Assembly: GCA_949298075.1 (NCBI GenBank)
Contig: CASFVA010000009.1
Coordinates: 62,001-126,000, forward strand
Reading direction: 5' to 3'
DNA length: 64,000 bases
Source: an uncultured Lentisphaeria bacterium
Lineage (GTDB): Bacteria; Verrucomicrobiota; Lentisphaeria; Victivallales; Victivallaceae
The translations under genes were made by a program, and so were the position numbers. Every line of letters starts with the position of its first letter. Positions within the stretch are counted from its first letter, which is position 1. The notes below the pieces were generated by a model, which searched no databases, was not told the origin of the DNA, and saw only the letters and a program-made list of their open reading frames with translations. Positions 42,986 through 51,676 of the stretch are shown here, in pieces.

Positions 42986-43984
42986 ATGACAAAAATTCGT
43001 GCTGCCGTCGTCGGTTACGGCAATGTCGGGCGCGGCGTTATGGCCTCCATCCGCAACAATCCTGATTTTGAACTGGCCGGAGTGGTCAGCCGTTCGCCGG
43101 AGCGGGTGAAAAAAGCGGTTTCCGGGATCCCGGTGATGAAGCTTGACAATCCCTCCGCCTGGATCGAGGCCCTGCGTCCGGATGTGGCAATTCTCTGCGG
43201 CGGCTCCAAGGACGATCTGCCCAGGCAGGGACCGGAACTCTGCCGCCACGTCACCACGGTGGACAGTTTCGACAACCACAGCCGGATTCCGGAATATTTC
43301 GCGGCCATGAATGAAAACGCCACCGCCGCCGGCAAGGTTGCCGTCATTTCAACCGGCTGGGATCCGGGGATGTTTTCACTGCAGCGGGTGCTGGCCGGTG
43401 CTTTCATGCCAGGCGCCCGTGCCTACGGCTTCTACGGGCTCGGTCCAAAGGGCGGCCTCAGCATGGGCCACAGCGACGCTCTGCGCACCATTCCCGGTGT
43501 CCGGGACGCCCGACAGTACACCCACGCGGTACCCGATGCCATTGAACGGGTGCGCAAAGGCGAAAACCCGGTATTCGAACCCGGCGACATGCACACCCGT
43601 GAGTGCTTTGTCGTACTGGAGCCGGACGCCGATCCCGCCGCCGTCACCAAAGCCATCATGGAAATGCCGGGCTACTTCGCTCCGTATCAGACCACAGTGA
43701 ACTTCGTCACTCAGGAGGAACTGGATCAGCAATACCAGGGCTTCCCCCACGACGGTCTGGTGGTGGCCGCCGCCGTAACCGGCAACGGCAATCCGGCGCT
43801 GACCGAATACCGCTGCCTCTGGGGCAGCAATCCGGAAGCAACCGCCAACATTCTGGTCGCTCATGCCCGGGCTGCGGTGCGTCTGCAGCGCGAAGGGCGC
43901 AGCGGAGCTTTCACCATCCTTGACATTCCGCCGGCCTATTTCACCACGCTGTCGCGGGATGAACTGCTCAAACACTGGATGTGA
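42986..43984 (+). CDS. ddh: meso-Diaminopimelate D-dehydrogenase
   Basis: NADPH-dependent enzyme that makes meso-diaminopimelate from tetrahydrodipicolinate in one step, supplying lysine and peptidoglycan. The 332-residue protein has the N-terminal Rossmann motif VVGYGNVGRGVMASI, SRSPERVKK for NADPH phosphate, CGGSKDDLPRQGPELCRHVT, STGWDPGMFSLQRVL and YGLGPKGGLSMGHSDALRTI. AAGGAG seven bases upstream gives the start. Its place behind two secreted esterases is odd for a biosynthetic enzyme. A bidirectional terminator follows. Confidence 0.93.
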   Translation: MTKIRAAVVGYGNVGRGVMASIRNNPDFELAGVVSRSPERVKKAVSGIPVMKLDNPSAWIEALRPDVAILCGGSKDDLPRQGPELCRHVTTVDSFDNHSRIPEYFAAMNENATAAGKVAVISTGWDPGMFSLQRVLAGAFMPGARAYGFYGLGPKGGLSMGHSDALRTIPGVRDARQYTHAVPDAIERVRKGENPVFEPGDMHTRECFVVLEPDADPAAVTKAIMEMPGYFAPYQTTVNFVTQEELDQQYQGFPHDGLVVAAAVTGNGNPALTEYRCLWGSNPEATANILVAHARAAVRLQREGRSGAFTILDIPPAYFTTLSRDELLKHWM

Positions 43985-43998
43985 GCTGATCACCGCAG

Positions 43999-44037
43999 AA
44001 AAAAGGAGGATGGCAGAACTGCCATCCTCCTTTTTTT
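43999..44037. terminator. Bidirectional terminator between ddh and murG
   Basis: A near-perfect stem (AAGGAGGATGGC / GCCATCCTCCTT, 6-base loop) is flanked by an A-run on the left and a T-run on the right, so it can stop both convergent transcripts. Confidence 0.93.
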
Positions 44038-44045
44038 CCGTCGCA

Positions 44046-45188
44046 TCAGCGGCGGCCTCCGGCGGCGGATTCAAGTTGCTCCGCCATGAGTTCCAGCATC
44101 GCCCGGGCCGCACCGGGACGGGCCAGCTGAGCCACGGTCGCCGCCCGCTGGCGCCACCGTTCCGGTGTTTCGAGAAAATCCCGCACCAGGGCGGCGGCGC
44201 GTTCGACCTCAAATTCGGCATTGTCCACCCGGACCGCCCCTCCGGGTCCGGCCAGGTAATCGGCGTTATCGCTCTGGTGATTCTCCGCGGCGTAGGGATA
44301 GGGAATCAGCACCGCCGGTCGGCCGAAGAGCGCCAGTTCCGCCACCGAACTGCCGCCGGACCGGCTGAACACCAGATCGGCGGCACCGAGAAACCAGTGC
44401 ATGTGTTCATCGGATTCCAGCAGCAGAAACGGAAAATCCGCATCGCCGTAAATCCGCCGGGGTTCCTCGGCCTTGCCGCGACCGGCCAGATGCAGCACCT
44501 GGAAATCATTCCGATCCAGTCCGGCCAGGGCCTCAGGAAGAATCCGGTTGAAAATCGCCGCCCCCTGGCTGCCGCCGAAAATCAGAATGGTCGGCCGCTC
44601 CGGCTCCAGACCGGCGTCAAAGTGGAGATTCAACGCCGCCAGCGCCTCGGCACGGGTGATGTTCCGCGCCGCCTCCAGTTCCGGACGCACCGGCATGCCG
44701 CAGACCTTCACCGGACAGCGGCAGGAAGCTCCGTTGACCGGTGGAAATCCCGCCCCCAGCGCCAGCGCCCAGCGACTCAGCAGCCGGTTGGCCAGTCCGA
44801 TCCGGGCATTGCCGTCATGCAGAAAAACCGGAACGCCGTTCCGGCGGGCCGCCCAGATGGCCGGAAGCGAGGCAAAAGAACCCATGCCCAGCAAAGCCTG
44901 CGGCTGAAAGCTCCGCAATTCCTTCCGGGAATCCCGGATGCCTTGCCGCAGTCCGCGCAGAAAACGCCAGGGGTGTTTCTTCCAGGACGGCATGCGGGGC
45001 AGAACCACCGCCGGCACACCATGTTTTTCCGCGGCCGCCCGCTGCGCCTCGGAATTGACTCCGGACAACAGCAGCAGCACTTCGCCCCCACCGGACTGAA
45101 ACTGCCGGGCAATGCTCAACCCGGGATAAAAATGTCCTCCGGTGCCGCCGCAGGTCACCGCCAGCCGTTTGAATTCAAAGTCAGCCAT
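44046..45188 (-). CDS. murG: UDP-GlcNAc:lipid I N-acetylglucosaminyltransferase
   Basis: Adds GlcNAc to lipid I to form lipid II on the inner face of the membrane. The 380-residue GT28 protein starts MADFEFKRLAVTCGGTGGHFYPG (shown in part) with the N-terminal Gly-rich GGTGGH loop, and has PTILIFGGSQGAAIFNRILP and SRSGGSSVAELALFGRPAVL with the UDP-GlcNAc-binding FGGSQGA and PYPYAAENHQSDNA segments. The start is one base after the ftsW stop. Upstream in-frame residues are ftsW in another frame and were excluded. Confidence 0.95.
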   Translation of the reverse strand: MADFEFKRLAVTCGGTGGHFYPGLSIARQFQSGGGEVLLLLSGVNSEAQRAAAEKHGVPAVVLPRMPSWKKHPWRFLRGLRQGIRDSRKELRSFQPQALLGMGSFASLPAIWAARRNGVPVFLHDGNARIGLANRLLSRWALALGAGFPPVNGASCRCPVKVCGMPVRPELEAARNITRAEALAALNLHFDAGLEPERPTILIFGGSQGAAIFNRILPEALAGLDRNDFQVLHLAGRGKAEEPRRIYGDADFPFLLLESDEHMHWFLGAADLVFSRSGGSSVAELALFGRPAVLIPYPYAAENHQSDNADYLAGPGGAVRVDNAEFEVERAAALVRDFLETPERWRQRAATVAQLARPGAARAMLELMAEQLESAAGGRR

Positions 45189-45189
45189 A

Positions 45190-46407
45190 TCAGTTCTCCT
45201 CCGACAACCGGTCCTGCCGGATCCGATTCCACAAGTTGCGCATGAATTTGTCGGCGTAATCCGGCTCAACCGTGTCGACCGCGATGGAGACCAGCAGACC
45301 GACCATAGTCAGACCGACCACCAGATTGCTGCCTCCGTAACTGATGAACGGCGCCGGCATGCCCTTGGTGGGAATGCTTCCGGACACCACCGCCAGATTG
45401 ATCGCCGCCTGCAGGGTGATGCCGCAGGTAATCGCAAACCCCAGCAACAGTCCGAGCCGTGATTCCGACCGGAGCGCGATGCGCAGGGCGAAAAAACCGA
45501 AAAGCAGGTAACAGATCACCACCACCGCCATGCCGCACCAGCCCAGTTCCTCACCGACCACGGCGAGAATGAAGTCAGTGTGGGCCTCGGGCAGATATTT
45601 GGCTTTCATCCGGCTGGCCATGAAACCGACGCCGAACCAGCTGCCGGATCCCAGTGCCATAAGCGAGGTCCAGAGCTGATATCCCTCATCCTGATTGACC
45701 TTTTCGGGATTCAGATAACTGGTAACCCGCGACAACCGCTCGGGATCGAACAGCCAGACGTACACCCCGATCAGCACCGCCCCGATCGGCGGAATGACAA
45801 AATACCGCCAGTACAATCCGGCCACCATCAGCGTAAGAAACGCCATGGACGAAATCAGCAGCGTGGTTCCGAGATCCTTGCCGAGCAGAACCCCGCCAAT
45901 CACCAGTCCGGCGCCGGCCGCCAGCGGCAGCAGTCCCCTGCGGCTGCGCAGCTCGCTGAATGTGCGGATGTTTTCGCTGCAATACCTGGCGACAAAGAGC
46001 GCCACGGCCAGTTTGGCAAATTCCGATGGCTGCAGGGAAAAGCCGCCGATCCGGATCCAGCGGTTCGCCCCGTTGATCGGATCAAAGCAGAAACGGGCCA
46101 CCAAAAGCAGCAGAAAACTGCCGCCCATCAGGAATGGACTCCAGGCGGCCAGCCGACGGTACCCCAGCGCGAACACCACCGCGCCGGAAACAACGCCTCC
46201 GGCCACCCAGATCAGCTGGTTGCGGAAATACTTGGCTCCGGCCACACCGTAGCTGGCCGAGTAGAGCATGGTCAGCCCGAACACCACCAGCAAGGCGGTG
46301 ATCAGCAGCAGCCCCTGCGCCGCGGCCAGAGATCCGGAACCGGATCCGGCCGGCTCGAGCCGGACCGCCGAACCATGCAGACCGCCGCCGCCCGTCACCG
46401 CCGCCAT
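45190..46407 (-). CDS. ftsW: FtsW-type peptidoglycan glycosyltransferase (SEDS)
   Basis: SEDS polymerase that extends glycan strands from lipid II at the division site. The 405-residue protein has about ten transmembrane segments and the hallmark stretches RWIRIGGFSLQPSEFAKLAV, GKDLGTTLLI, FILAVVGEELGW and PFISYGGSNLVVGLTMVGLL. Position between uap and murG with one-base gaps supports FtsW rather than RodA. A ~28-residue Gly/Ser-rich N-terminal extension precedes the first helix. No ftsI partner is adjacent. Confidence 0.92.
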   Translation of the reverse strand: MAAVTGGGGLHGSAVRLEPAGSGSGSLAAAQGLLLITALLVVFGLTMLYSASYGVAGAKYFRNQLIWVAGGVVSGAVVFALGYRRLAAWSPFLMGGSFLLLLVARFCFDPINGANRWIRIGGFSLQPSEFAKLAVALFVARYCSENIRTFSELRSRRGLLPLAAGAGLVIGGVLLGKDLGTTLLISSMAFLTLMVAGLYWRYFVIPPIGAVLIGVYVWLFDPERLSRVTSYLNPEKVNQDEGYQLWTSLMALGSGSWFGVGFMASRMKAKYLPEAHTDFILAVVGEELGWCGMAVVVICYLLFGFFALRIALRSESRLGLLLGFAITCGITLQAAINLAVVSGSIPTKGMPAPFISYGGSNLVVGLTMVGLLVSIAVDTVEPDYADKFMRNLWNRIRQDRLSEEN

Positions 46408-46408
46408 G

Positions 46409-47833
46409 TCAGTCCAGCACCACTTCGCCGCCGCGGGGCAGCGTCACGGCATGCCCGGCCGCATAGGCCCGGGCATCATCGGAATCCAGCACCGCTTCCG
46501 GAGCAATTTCAATTTTGACGTCGGCCTGGCCGTCGGCCGTGCGGGGTACCTCGACTCCGGCGGCTTCAAGCCAGCGGGCGTTGCGCTCGACCAGCATGGT
46601 GCGGCAGCTTTCGGCCGAGTCAACGCCGGTGGCATTCTTGGTGGGGGCGAAAACCGATTTGCGGTCCCCTTCCAGAACCATCACCCGCCCGGCCAGCGGC
46701 AGCGCGTCGAAAATGAACGACTCCAGCTTGACTCCGTTGGGCTCAGCCGGAGTGACTTTCTCTCCCCGGTCGTTGATGTACGGGATTTTCTTATCCGCCC
46801 GATGCCAGGGCAGCTTGAGCGAACCGCCGGCAGTGAGGTGGGCAATGAAATCCCGGGACAGCAGATGAATCGCCGGAGACCCGGCAATGAAGGCCAGAGA
46901 GCCATCCGGATTGCGTTTTTCGGCCAGTTCAGGAGGCAGATCGCTGTATTCGATAATCTGAACCCGCCCCTCCGAGACGCAGAAATTGCCAAGTTTTTCA
47001 AAGGGTCCGGTTTTGGCCAGCATGATGGCGCTCATTTCGGAGCGCTCCAGGTCGTGCAGACCGATGAACAGCGGATCGACCACCGGCACCAGCGGATTGT
47101 CCACCTGGAAGTACGACAGAATCGATACGCCCTCGTCAAACATCCGGTCAAGCGCTCCGGATTTGCGCAACGCCAGCAGAGTGCCGCCGTGCCCGTCAGG
47201 AGACAGCGACAGCGAATCCGGAGCCGCCAGCAGCAGCCTGCCGTCGTAACCGATGGCAGGCATGGTGCCCTGGGTGAAGAAAAACACCCGGTGCGGATCA
47301 AGCCCGAAGAAATCATGCTGACGGAAAAATTCCTCCGTGGCGGCACGGTTGAGCAAACTGGTCATGATGTACCAGGTGATCGGCGCACCGTACTTCTCGC
47401 CGGCCCGCCTGATGCCGCCGGCGAAATATGCAAACAGCGAACGGTCGGTGACCGGACCGATCGGATAGGTTCCCTTGGGACCGTCAAATCCCAGCCGGGT
47501 CCCCTGTCCTCCCGCCACCGTGAGGCAGGAAACTGCGCCGGCCCGCAGCAGCTCCTCGCCGCGGGCCCTGGCCCGCTGGTAGTAAACCCCCTGGACCGAG
47601 TCGGCCGGATGAAGCGGGAAATACGGCGCCGGACCCAGATCGGGAGGAATTTCGATCCGGGGCCGCCGCAAAACGTATTCGGCGATCAGCGTCTCCAGCT
47701 CCTTGAAATCCAGCGCGGACAGCTGATCCAGCAGCCGGCGCTGTCCGGATTCGTCCAGCTGATCGAAAAAGCGCAGCACATGCTCCTGACCGGCGTCAGC
47801 AACCGCCCGGCGCAACTCCGGAGTGATTTCCAT
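46409..47833 (-). CDS. UDP-N-acetylglucosamine pyrophosphorylase, eukaryotic (UAP/AGX) type
   Basis: Makes UDP-GlcNAc from GlcNAc-1-phosphate and UTP. The 474-residue protein belongs to the UDPGP superfamily, with the AGX signature SCLTVAGGQGTRLGFDGPKG (about residues 98-117), a helical N-terminus, YFQVDNPLVPVVDPLFIGLH and a C-terminal KLESFIFDALPLAGRVMVLE. It is not the GlmU type. GGAGG ten bases upstream places the start at 47833; the upstream frame overlaps cca and is not part of it. It is one base upstream of ftsW, hence of murG, which uses UDP-GlcNAc. Confidence 0.88.
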   Translation of the reverse strand: MEITPELRRAVADAGQEHVLRFFDQLDESGQRRLLDQLSALDFKELETLIAEYVLRRPRIEIPPDLGPAPYFPLHPADSVQGVYYQRARARGEELLRAGAVSCLTVAGGQGTRLGFDGPKGTYPIGPVTDRSLFAYFAGGIRRAGEKYGAPITWYIMTSLLNRAATEEFFRQHDFFGLDPHRVFFFTQGTMPAIGYDGRLLLAAPDSLSLSPDGHGGTLLALRKSGALDRMFDEGVSILSYFQVDNPLVPVVDPLFIGLHDLERSEMSAIMLAKTGPFEKLGNFCVSEGRVQIIEYSDLPPELAEKRNPDGSLAFIAGSPAIHLLSRDFIAHLTAGGSLKLPWHRADKKIPYINDRGEKVTPAEPNGVKLESFIFDALPLAGRVMVLEGDRKSVFAPTKNATGVDSAESCRTMLVERNARWLEAAGVEVPRTADGQADVKIEIAPEAVLDSDDARAYAAGHAVTLPRGGEVVLD

Positions 47834-47897
47834 AACAACAATTCCTCCCTGTATGAATATTGAATAATCCGGCTTATGCCGCCGGATCAGCACCTGT

Positions 47898-49277
47898 TCA
47901 ATCCCTGCCGGTTCCGGCCGCATCCCCGGACCGGCGGCGGCATTCCGCAACGGCAAGCCGCAACGCCGCGCCGCGGTCGGCCAGCTCACCGCCCAGCTGA
48001 CGATCGTAAATCCAGTCCAGCACCGGACGGAAATCCGGCCCCGGCCGGAGTCCGGCCGCCACCAGGTCGCGACCCCGCACCCACGGTTCCGGCAGGACTC
48101 CGGTTGCGGACGAATCGTACTCCCGCAGCCGGTCGAGCAAAAAGACAAATCCCTCCATTTTGCCGTGGCAGGAGAGACAATCAACCCGGTGCAGCTCCAG
48201 TTCAGAGCTGAAATACGTTCCACCCAGCAGCCGGCGCAATTTGGCCGGACGCATTTCCCGCACCGCCGCCATGCGCATGTGGCCACGCACCACCTCCGCC
48301 ACCGCGTCACGGTCGGCAGCGGAAAAACGCAGCCGGTCCCCAATCTCAGCCACCAGGTCGGCTCCAAGTTCCTCGTGCCCGAAAAAGCGGATCCGGCCAC
48401 CTTCAGTCCCGGAAACCCGGAAAGTTCCGGGTTTGCCGACGTCATGAAGCAGGACACTCCAGGCCGTGATGGGATCCGGGTACGCCAAATGTTCCAGCAT
48501 CAGCATGGTATGCTCGAACACGTCGCCCTCGGGATGAAACTCCGGCGGCTGCGCCACCCCTCTCTGCGCCGCCACCTCGGGCAACACCGCCGCCAGCAGT
48601 CCGAACTCCTGAAGCATCCGGAATCCGGCGGCGGGACGGGGACCGAGCAAAATCGCCTCCAGCTCCAGACGTATGCGTTCGCCGCTGATCCGGGCGGCCA
48701 GCGGCGCCAGTTCGACCAGGGCCCGCCGGGTTTCAGGATCGATCTCAAAGCCGAAACGGGCGGCAAAACGCACTGCCCGCAACATCCGCAGGTAATCCTC
48801 GCGGAAACGCTCTGCGGGCCGGCCCACCGTGCGCACCACGCCGCGACTCAGGTCGGCCAGACCGCCGACCCGGTCGTCAATCTCTCCGGTGAAGGGGTTG
48901 CAGAGCATGGCGTTGATCGTAAAATCCCGCCGCAGCACATCCTCGCCGGGATCGTCGGTATAACGCACGTCCCCGGGATGACGGCCATCCATGTAGTTGC
49001 GCTCCATCCGGGCCGTGGCCACCTCAAACTCAAAGCCGTCAATCCGGATCAGCGCCACACCGAAGCTCGCTCCCACCATCCGGCAGGAGTCGAAAAATTC
49101 CGGCATCCGGTCGGGCGGCATCGTGGTCATCACGTCAAAGTCATGCGGCTTGCGCCCCATTACCAGATCCCGCACCACCCCGCCGACCAGGGCGGCAGCG
49201 TAACCGGCTTCGTTGATCCGGCGGATTATTTTCCGTACCGCGACCAGTTCCGGCAGTTCCGGCAGTTTGATTTTCAT
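47898..49277 (-). CDS. cca: CCA tRNA nucleotidyltransferase with HD domain
   Basis: Adds or repairs the 3' CCA of tRNAs, or is a closely related poly(A)-type enzyme. The 459-residue protein has the class II nucleotidyltransferase head (ALVGGVVRDLVMGRKPHDFD with catalytic acids in DFD, then RRDFTINAMLCNPFTGEIDD), the neck/RNA-binding helices and an HD phosphohydrolase-like domain (HTMLMLEHLAYPDPITAWSV, LLHDVGKPGTF). Three tRNAs in this window show mixed CCA encoding (Trp lacks it), consistent with need for the enzyme. GGAGAAAG precedes the ATG. Confidence 0.9.
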   Translation of the reverse strand: MKIKLPELPELVAVRKIIRRINEAGYAAALVGGVVRDLVMGRKPHDFDVMTTMPPDRMPEFFDSCRMVGASFGVALIRIDGFEFEVATARMERNYMDGRHPGDVRYTDDPGEDVLRRDFTINAMLCNPFTGEIDDRVGGLADLSRGVVRTVGRPAERFREDYLRMLRAVRFAARFGFEIDPETRRALVELAPLAARISGERIRLELEAILLGPRPAAGFRMLQEFGLLAAVLPEVAAQRGVAQPPEFHPEGDVFEHTMLMLEHLAYPDPITAWSVLLHDVGKPGTFRVSGTEGGRIRFFGHEELGADLVAEIGDRLRFSAADRDAVAEVVRGHMRMAAVREMRPAKLRRLLGGTYFSSELELHRVDCLSCHGKMEGFVFLLDRLREYDSSATGVLPEPWVRGRDLVAAGLRPGPDFRPVLDWIYDRQLGGELADRGAALRLAVAECRRRSGDAAGTGRD

Positions 49278-49302
49278 CTCTTTCTCCGCAAGGCTGGCGA
49301 AA

Positions 49303-49941
49303 TCAGAGGTGCTTGATGTATTCGACAAATTCGGTAAACGACGCAACTTCGATATCCGGACGCTCCCCTTTCGGATCGCCGAAGCCGTAACGCGCCAGCG
49401 CCCGGCGGAACCCGGCCCGGCGGCCGGCTTCAAGGTCGGTGTAATGATCGCCGAGAATCCAGCAGTCCCCGGGAGAGAATCCGTACCGGCCCGCCAGGGC
49501 ATTCAGCGCATCGGGTTCCGGTTTGAGCGGATAATCGTCGTCCCCCCCGATGACATCGTTGAAAAACTCCGCCACCCTGAGTCCGGAGAGAATCCTGGCC
49601 GTGGCCGCGGCTGGCTTATTGGTGACCACCGCCAGCTTGACGCCGTCGAGCCGGAGCGCCCGCACCCCGGACGCGACCCCGGGGTAAAGCGTGGTGGTGT
49701 CAATCAGGTGATCCGCGTAAAAAGCCTTCATGCGGCGCAGCGCTTCGTCAAAATCCACTTCGCTGTCGGCGATCGACCGCCGGACCAGATTGGCCACGCC
49801 GTTGCCGACAAATCCGACAATGCGTTCGGCACTCAGCGGTTCCAGGCCCATGGATCCGCGCATCTGATTAACCGCTCCGGCCAAATCCAGCCGGGAATCG
49901 ATCAAAGTTCCGTCCAGATCAAACGCAATGAGTTTTACCAT
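49303..49941 (-). CDS. gph: HAD-family phosphatase, phosphoglycolate phosphatase-like
   Basis: A 212-residue HAD hydrolase with all four motifs: nucleophile AFDLDGTLIDSRLDLAGAV (motif I), AVVTNKPAAAT (motif II), PLKPEPDALNAL (motif III lysine) and WILGDHYTDLEAGRRAG (motif IV). The helical cap (~residues 17-90) is the C1 type of Gph/PGP enzymes. It probably hydrolyses 2-phosphoglycolate from DNA repair, but HAD substrates are hard to predict. It sits between tsaD and cca with gaps of 63 and 25 bases. Confidence 0.8.
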   Translation of the reverse strand: MVKLIAFDLDGTLIDSRLDLAGAVNQMRGSMGLEPLSAERIVGFVGNGVANLVRRSIADSEVDFDEALRRMKAFYADHLIDTTTLYPGVASGVRALRLDGVKLAVVTNKPAAATARILSGLRVAEFFNDVIGGDDDYPLKPEPDALNALAGRYGFSPGDCWILGDHYTDLEAGRRAGFRRALARYGFGDPKGERPDIEVASFTEFVEYIKHL

Positions 49942-50004
49942 GTCAAACCACTTTCATCTTGGAATCCGGAAAACTTCCGAACCGTTCCGGACTCCGGGTT
50001 GTCG

Positions 50005-51093
50005 TCAATCGGCTTCCGGACTCAGAAACGGCACCCGGCTGATCGCCGGCAGCCTGGCAAAACCATCCAGGTCGGCCGCAGCGAAATCACCCCGCCGGAA
50101 ACTGTGCCAGCCCAGGCCGCCCACCATCGCCGCATTGTCAGTGCAGTAGCGGGGAGGTGCGATGCGCAACCGGAGTGTTCCGGGCAGACGTTCAGCCATG
50201 ATCCGCCGCAATTCACTGTTGCAGGCGACGCCGCCGGCGACCACCACCGTACCGGGATGGTACTCCCGCACGGCGGCCAGCGTCTTGCGCACCAGAACAT
50301 CCACCACAGCGTACTGGTAGGAGGCCACGGTGTCGCGCAGCAATTCCGGCGGCAGTCCGCCATCGGGACCGGCATGGCGCCGCACATGATAGAGCAGGGC
50401 GGTTTTGATGCCGCTGAAACTGAAATTGTAACGATTTTCCGGAGCCAGCGCCTTGCCCGCCGCTCCGGTGAGCGGACGCGGAAAGTCAAAGCGCTCCGGG
50501 TTTCCGCCCTCGGCAGTACGCTGCATGACCGGTCCCCCGGGATACCCCAGGCCGAGCAGCTTGGCGCCCTTGTCGAGCGCCTCGCCCGCCGCGTCATCAA
50601 TCGTGCTGCCCAGGCAGCGGGCCGTGCCGTCACGGTTGATCAGCAGCAGCGAAGTATGTCCGCCCGACACCACCAGCGCCAGCAGCGGATAAGTGGCGGC
50701 GTCGGTCAGCGCTGACGCGCCGTCATCGAGAAAAGCCCCGTAAATGTGGGCAATGAAGTGGTTGACCCCGATCAGCGGCAGCCGGTGAGCCGCGGCCAGT
50801 CCCTTGGCGTAATTGATGCCGACCAGCAGCGCCGGCATCAGGCCGGGGCCCTGGGTGACAGCCACCGCGTCGATGTCGCTCATGGCCGCACCGGCAGTGC
50901 GGAGCGCCGCCTCCGTCACCGGAGTGAGCGCCTTGAGGTGCTCGCGGGCCGCCAGTTCCGGCACAACTCCGCCGTGAACGGCGTGCTTGGCGATCTGGGA
51001 GGCGACTTCGCTGGACAGCACTTCGAAACCGTCGCGAACCACCGCCACCGCGGTTTCATCGCAACTGGATTCGATGCCTAAAATCAGACTCAT
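50005..51093 (-). CDS. tsaD: tRNA N6-threonylcarbamoyladenosine transferase TsaD
   Basis: Transfers the threonylcarbamoyl group to A37 of tRNAs reading ANN codons, with TsaB and TsaE. The 362-residue protein starts MSLILGIESSCDETAVAVV and has the ASKHA-fold motifs VSSEV-like SSEVASQIAKHAVHGGVVPE, the metal-binding HFIAH (HxxxH), VVSGGHTSLLLI, GEALDKGAKLLGLGYPGGPV and VVVAGGVACNSELRR. AGGAG ten bases upstream gives the start. It is first in the tsaD-gph-cca-uap-ftsW-murG run. Confidence 0.96.
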   Translation of the reverse strand: MSLILGIESSCDETAVAVVRDGFEVLSSEVASQIAKHAVHGGVVPELAAREHLKALTPVTEAALRTAGAAMSDIDAVAVTQGPGLMPALLVGINYAKGLAAAHRLPLIGVNHFIAHIYGAFLDDGASALTDAATYPLLALVVSGGHTSLLLINRDGTARCLGSTIDDAAGEALDKGAKLLGLGYPGGPVMQRTAEGGNPERFDFPRPLTGAAGKALAPENRYNFSFSGIKTALLYHVRRHAGPDGGLPPELLRDTVASYQYAVVDVLVRKTLAAVREYHPGTVVVAGGVACNSELRRIMAERLPGTLRLRIAPPRYCTDNAAMVGGLGWHSFRRGDFAAADLDGFARLPAISRVPFLSPEAD

Positions 51094-51117
51094 GACAAGT
51101 ATACTCCTAATTTTCCT

Positions 51118-51146
51118 AATATACCGCCGGGCCGCCCCTTTTTCAA
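51118..51146 (-). promoter_or_regulatory. Promoter of the tsaD-murG gene run
   Basis: Minus strand TTGAAA (51141-51146), 17-base spacer, TATATT (51118-51123), 24 bases before tsaD. Confidence 0.82.
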
Positions 51147-51226
51147 GCCTGCCGGCCCCGGTACAGCCGGCGGAATTCACCGCCGGCCTGAGCCGCGGAA
51201 ATCCGGGACCGACCGCCGACGCGGAA

Positions 51227-51257
51227 CAAAAAAAACCGGCGGCCCCGCGGCCGCCGG
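51227..51257 (-). terminator. Terminator after the ABM gene
   Basis: Nine-base perfect stem CCGGCGGCC / GGCCGCCGG, loop of four, followed on the minus strand by about eight T bases; it separates the ABM gene from tsaD. Confidence 0.92.
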
Positions 51258-51289
51258 CCAAAGAGAAAAGCGTCTGCCGCCGCTTTGGA

Positions 51290-51583
51290 TCATCCGATCG
51301 GAGCGAGCACTTTCACTTCGCTGCCGCAGCGCAGATCCTTGATCGCGGCCCGGTAAGCCGCCATGTGCGCACTGTCAAGATGGGCTTTGAGCGCCGCCTC
51401 GGACTCCCAGGTTTCGACAATGAAAACAAAGGGATCATCGGCCGCGGCGCCAACCGGGCGGCACACTTCATAGCGGATGCATCCGGCCTCGGCCCGGACC
51501 GTCGGAACATTGCCGTTGAGCACAGCCAGAAATTTTTCCATGCAGCGGGGCTTGATCTCGGCGCGGGCGATGACGTGAACCAT
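51290..51583 (-). CDS. Antibiotic biosynthesis monooxygenase (ABM/YgiN-like) domain protein
   Basis: A 97-residue dimeric alpha-beta barrel protein. It begins MVHVIARAEIKPRCMEKFLA and has EAGCIRYEVCRP, PFVFIVETWESEAALKAHLD and HMAAYRAAI, matching YgiN/ABM quinol-monooxygenase-like proteins. Family members oxidise quinols or small aromatics, or act on aldehydes; the actual substrate is unknown. AAGGAG ten bases before the ATG fixes the start. It is 93 bases after an AraC gene on the same strand and has its own terminator. Confidence 0.85.
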   Translation of the reverse strand: MVHVIARAEIKPRCMEKFLAVLNGNVPTVRAEAGCIRYEVCRPVGAAADDPFVFIVETWESEAALKAHLDSAHMAAYRAAIKDLRCGSEVKVLAPIG

Positions 51584-51676
51584 GATTTCAAACTCCTTCA
51601 AAGTTGGTGCGGTCCGAACCGGCGGACCGGCGTTGACGGACAATGCCGATGTACGGCTCACATAATATAGCACGCC

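Noticed and set aside
47834-48457. Upstream extension of the UDP-GlcNAc pyrophosphorylase frame
   Set aside because: The extension overlaps cca in another frame, and a GGAGG ribosome site precedes the internal ATG at 47833.
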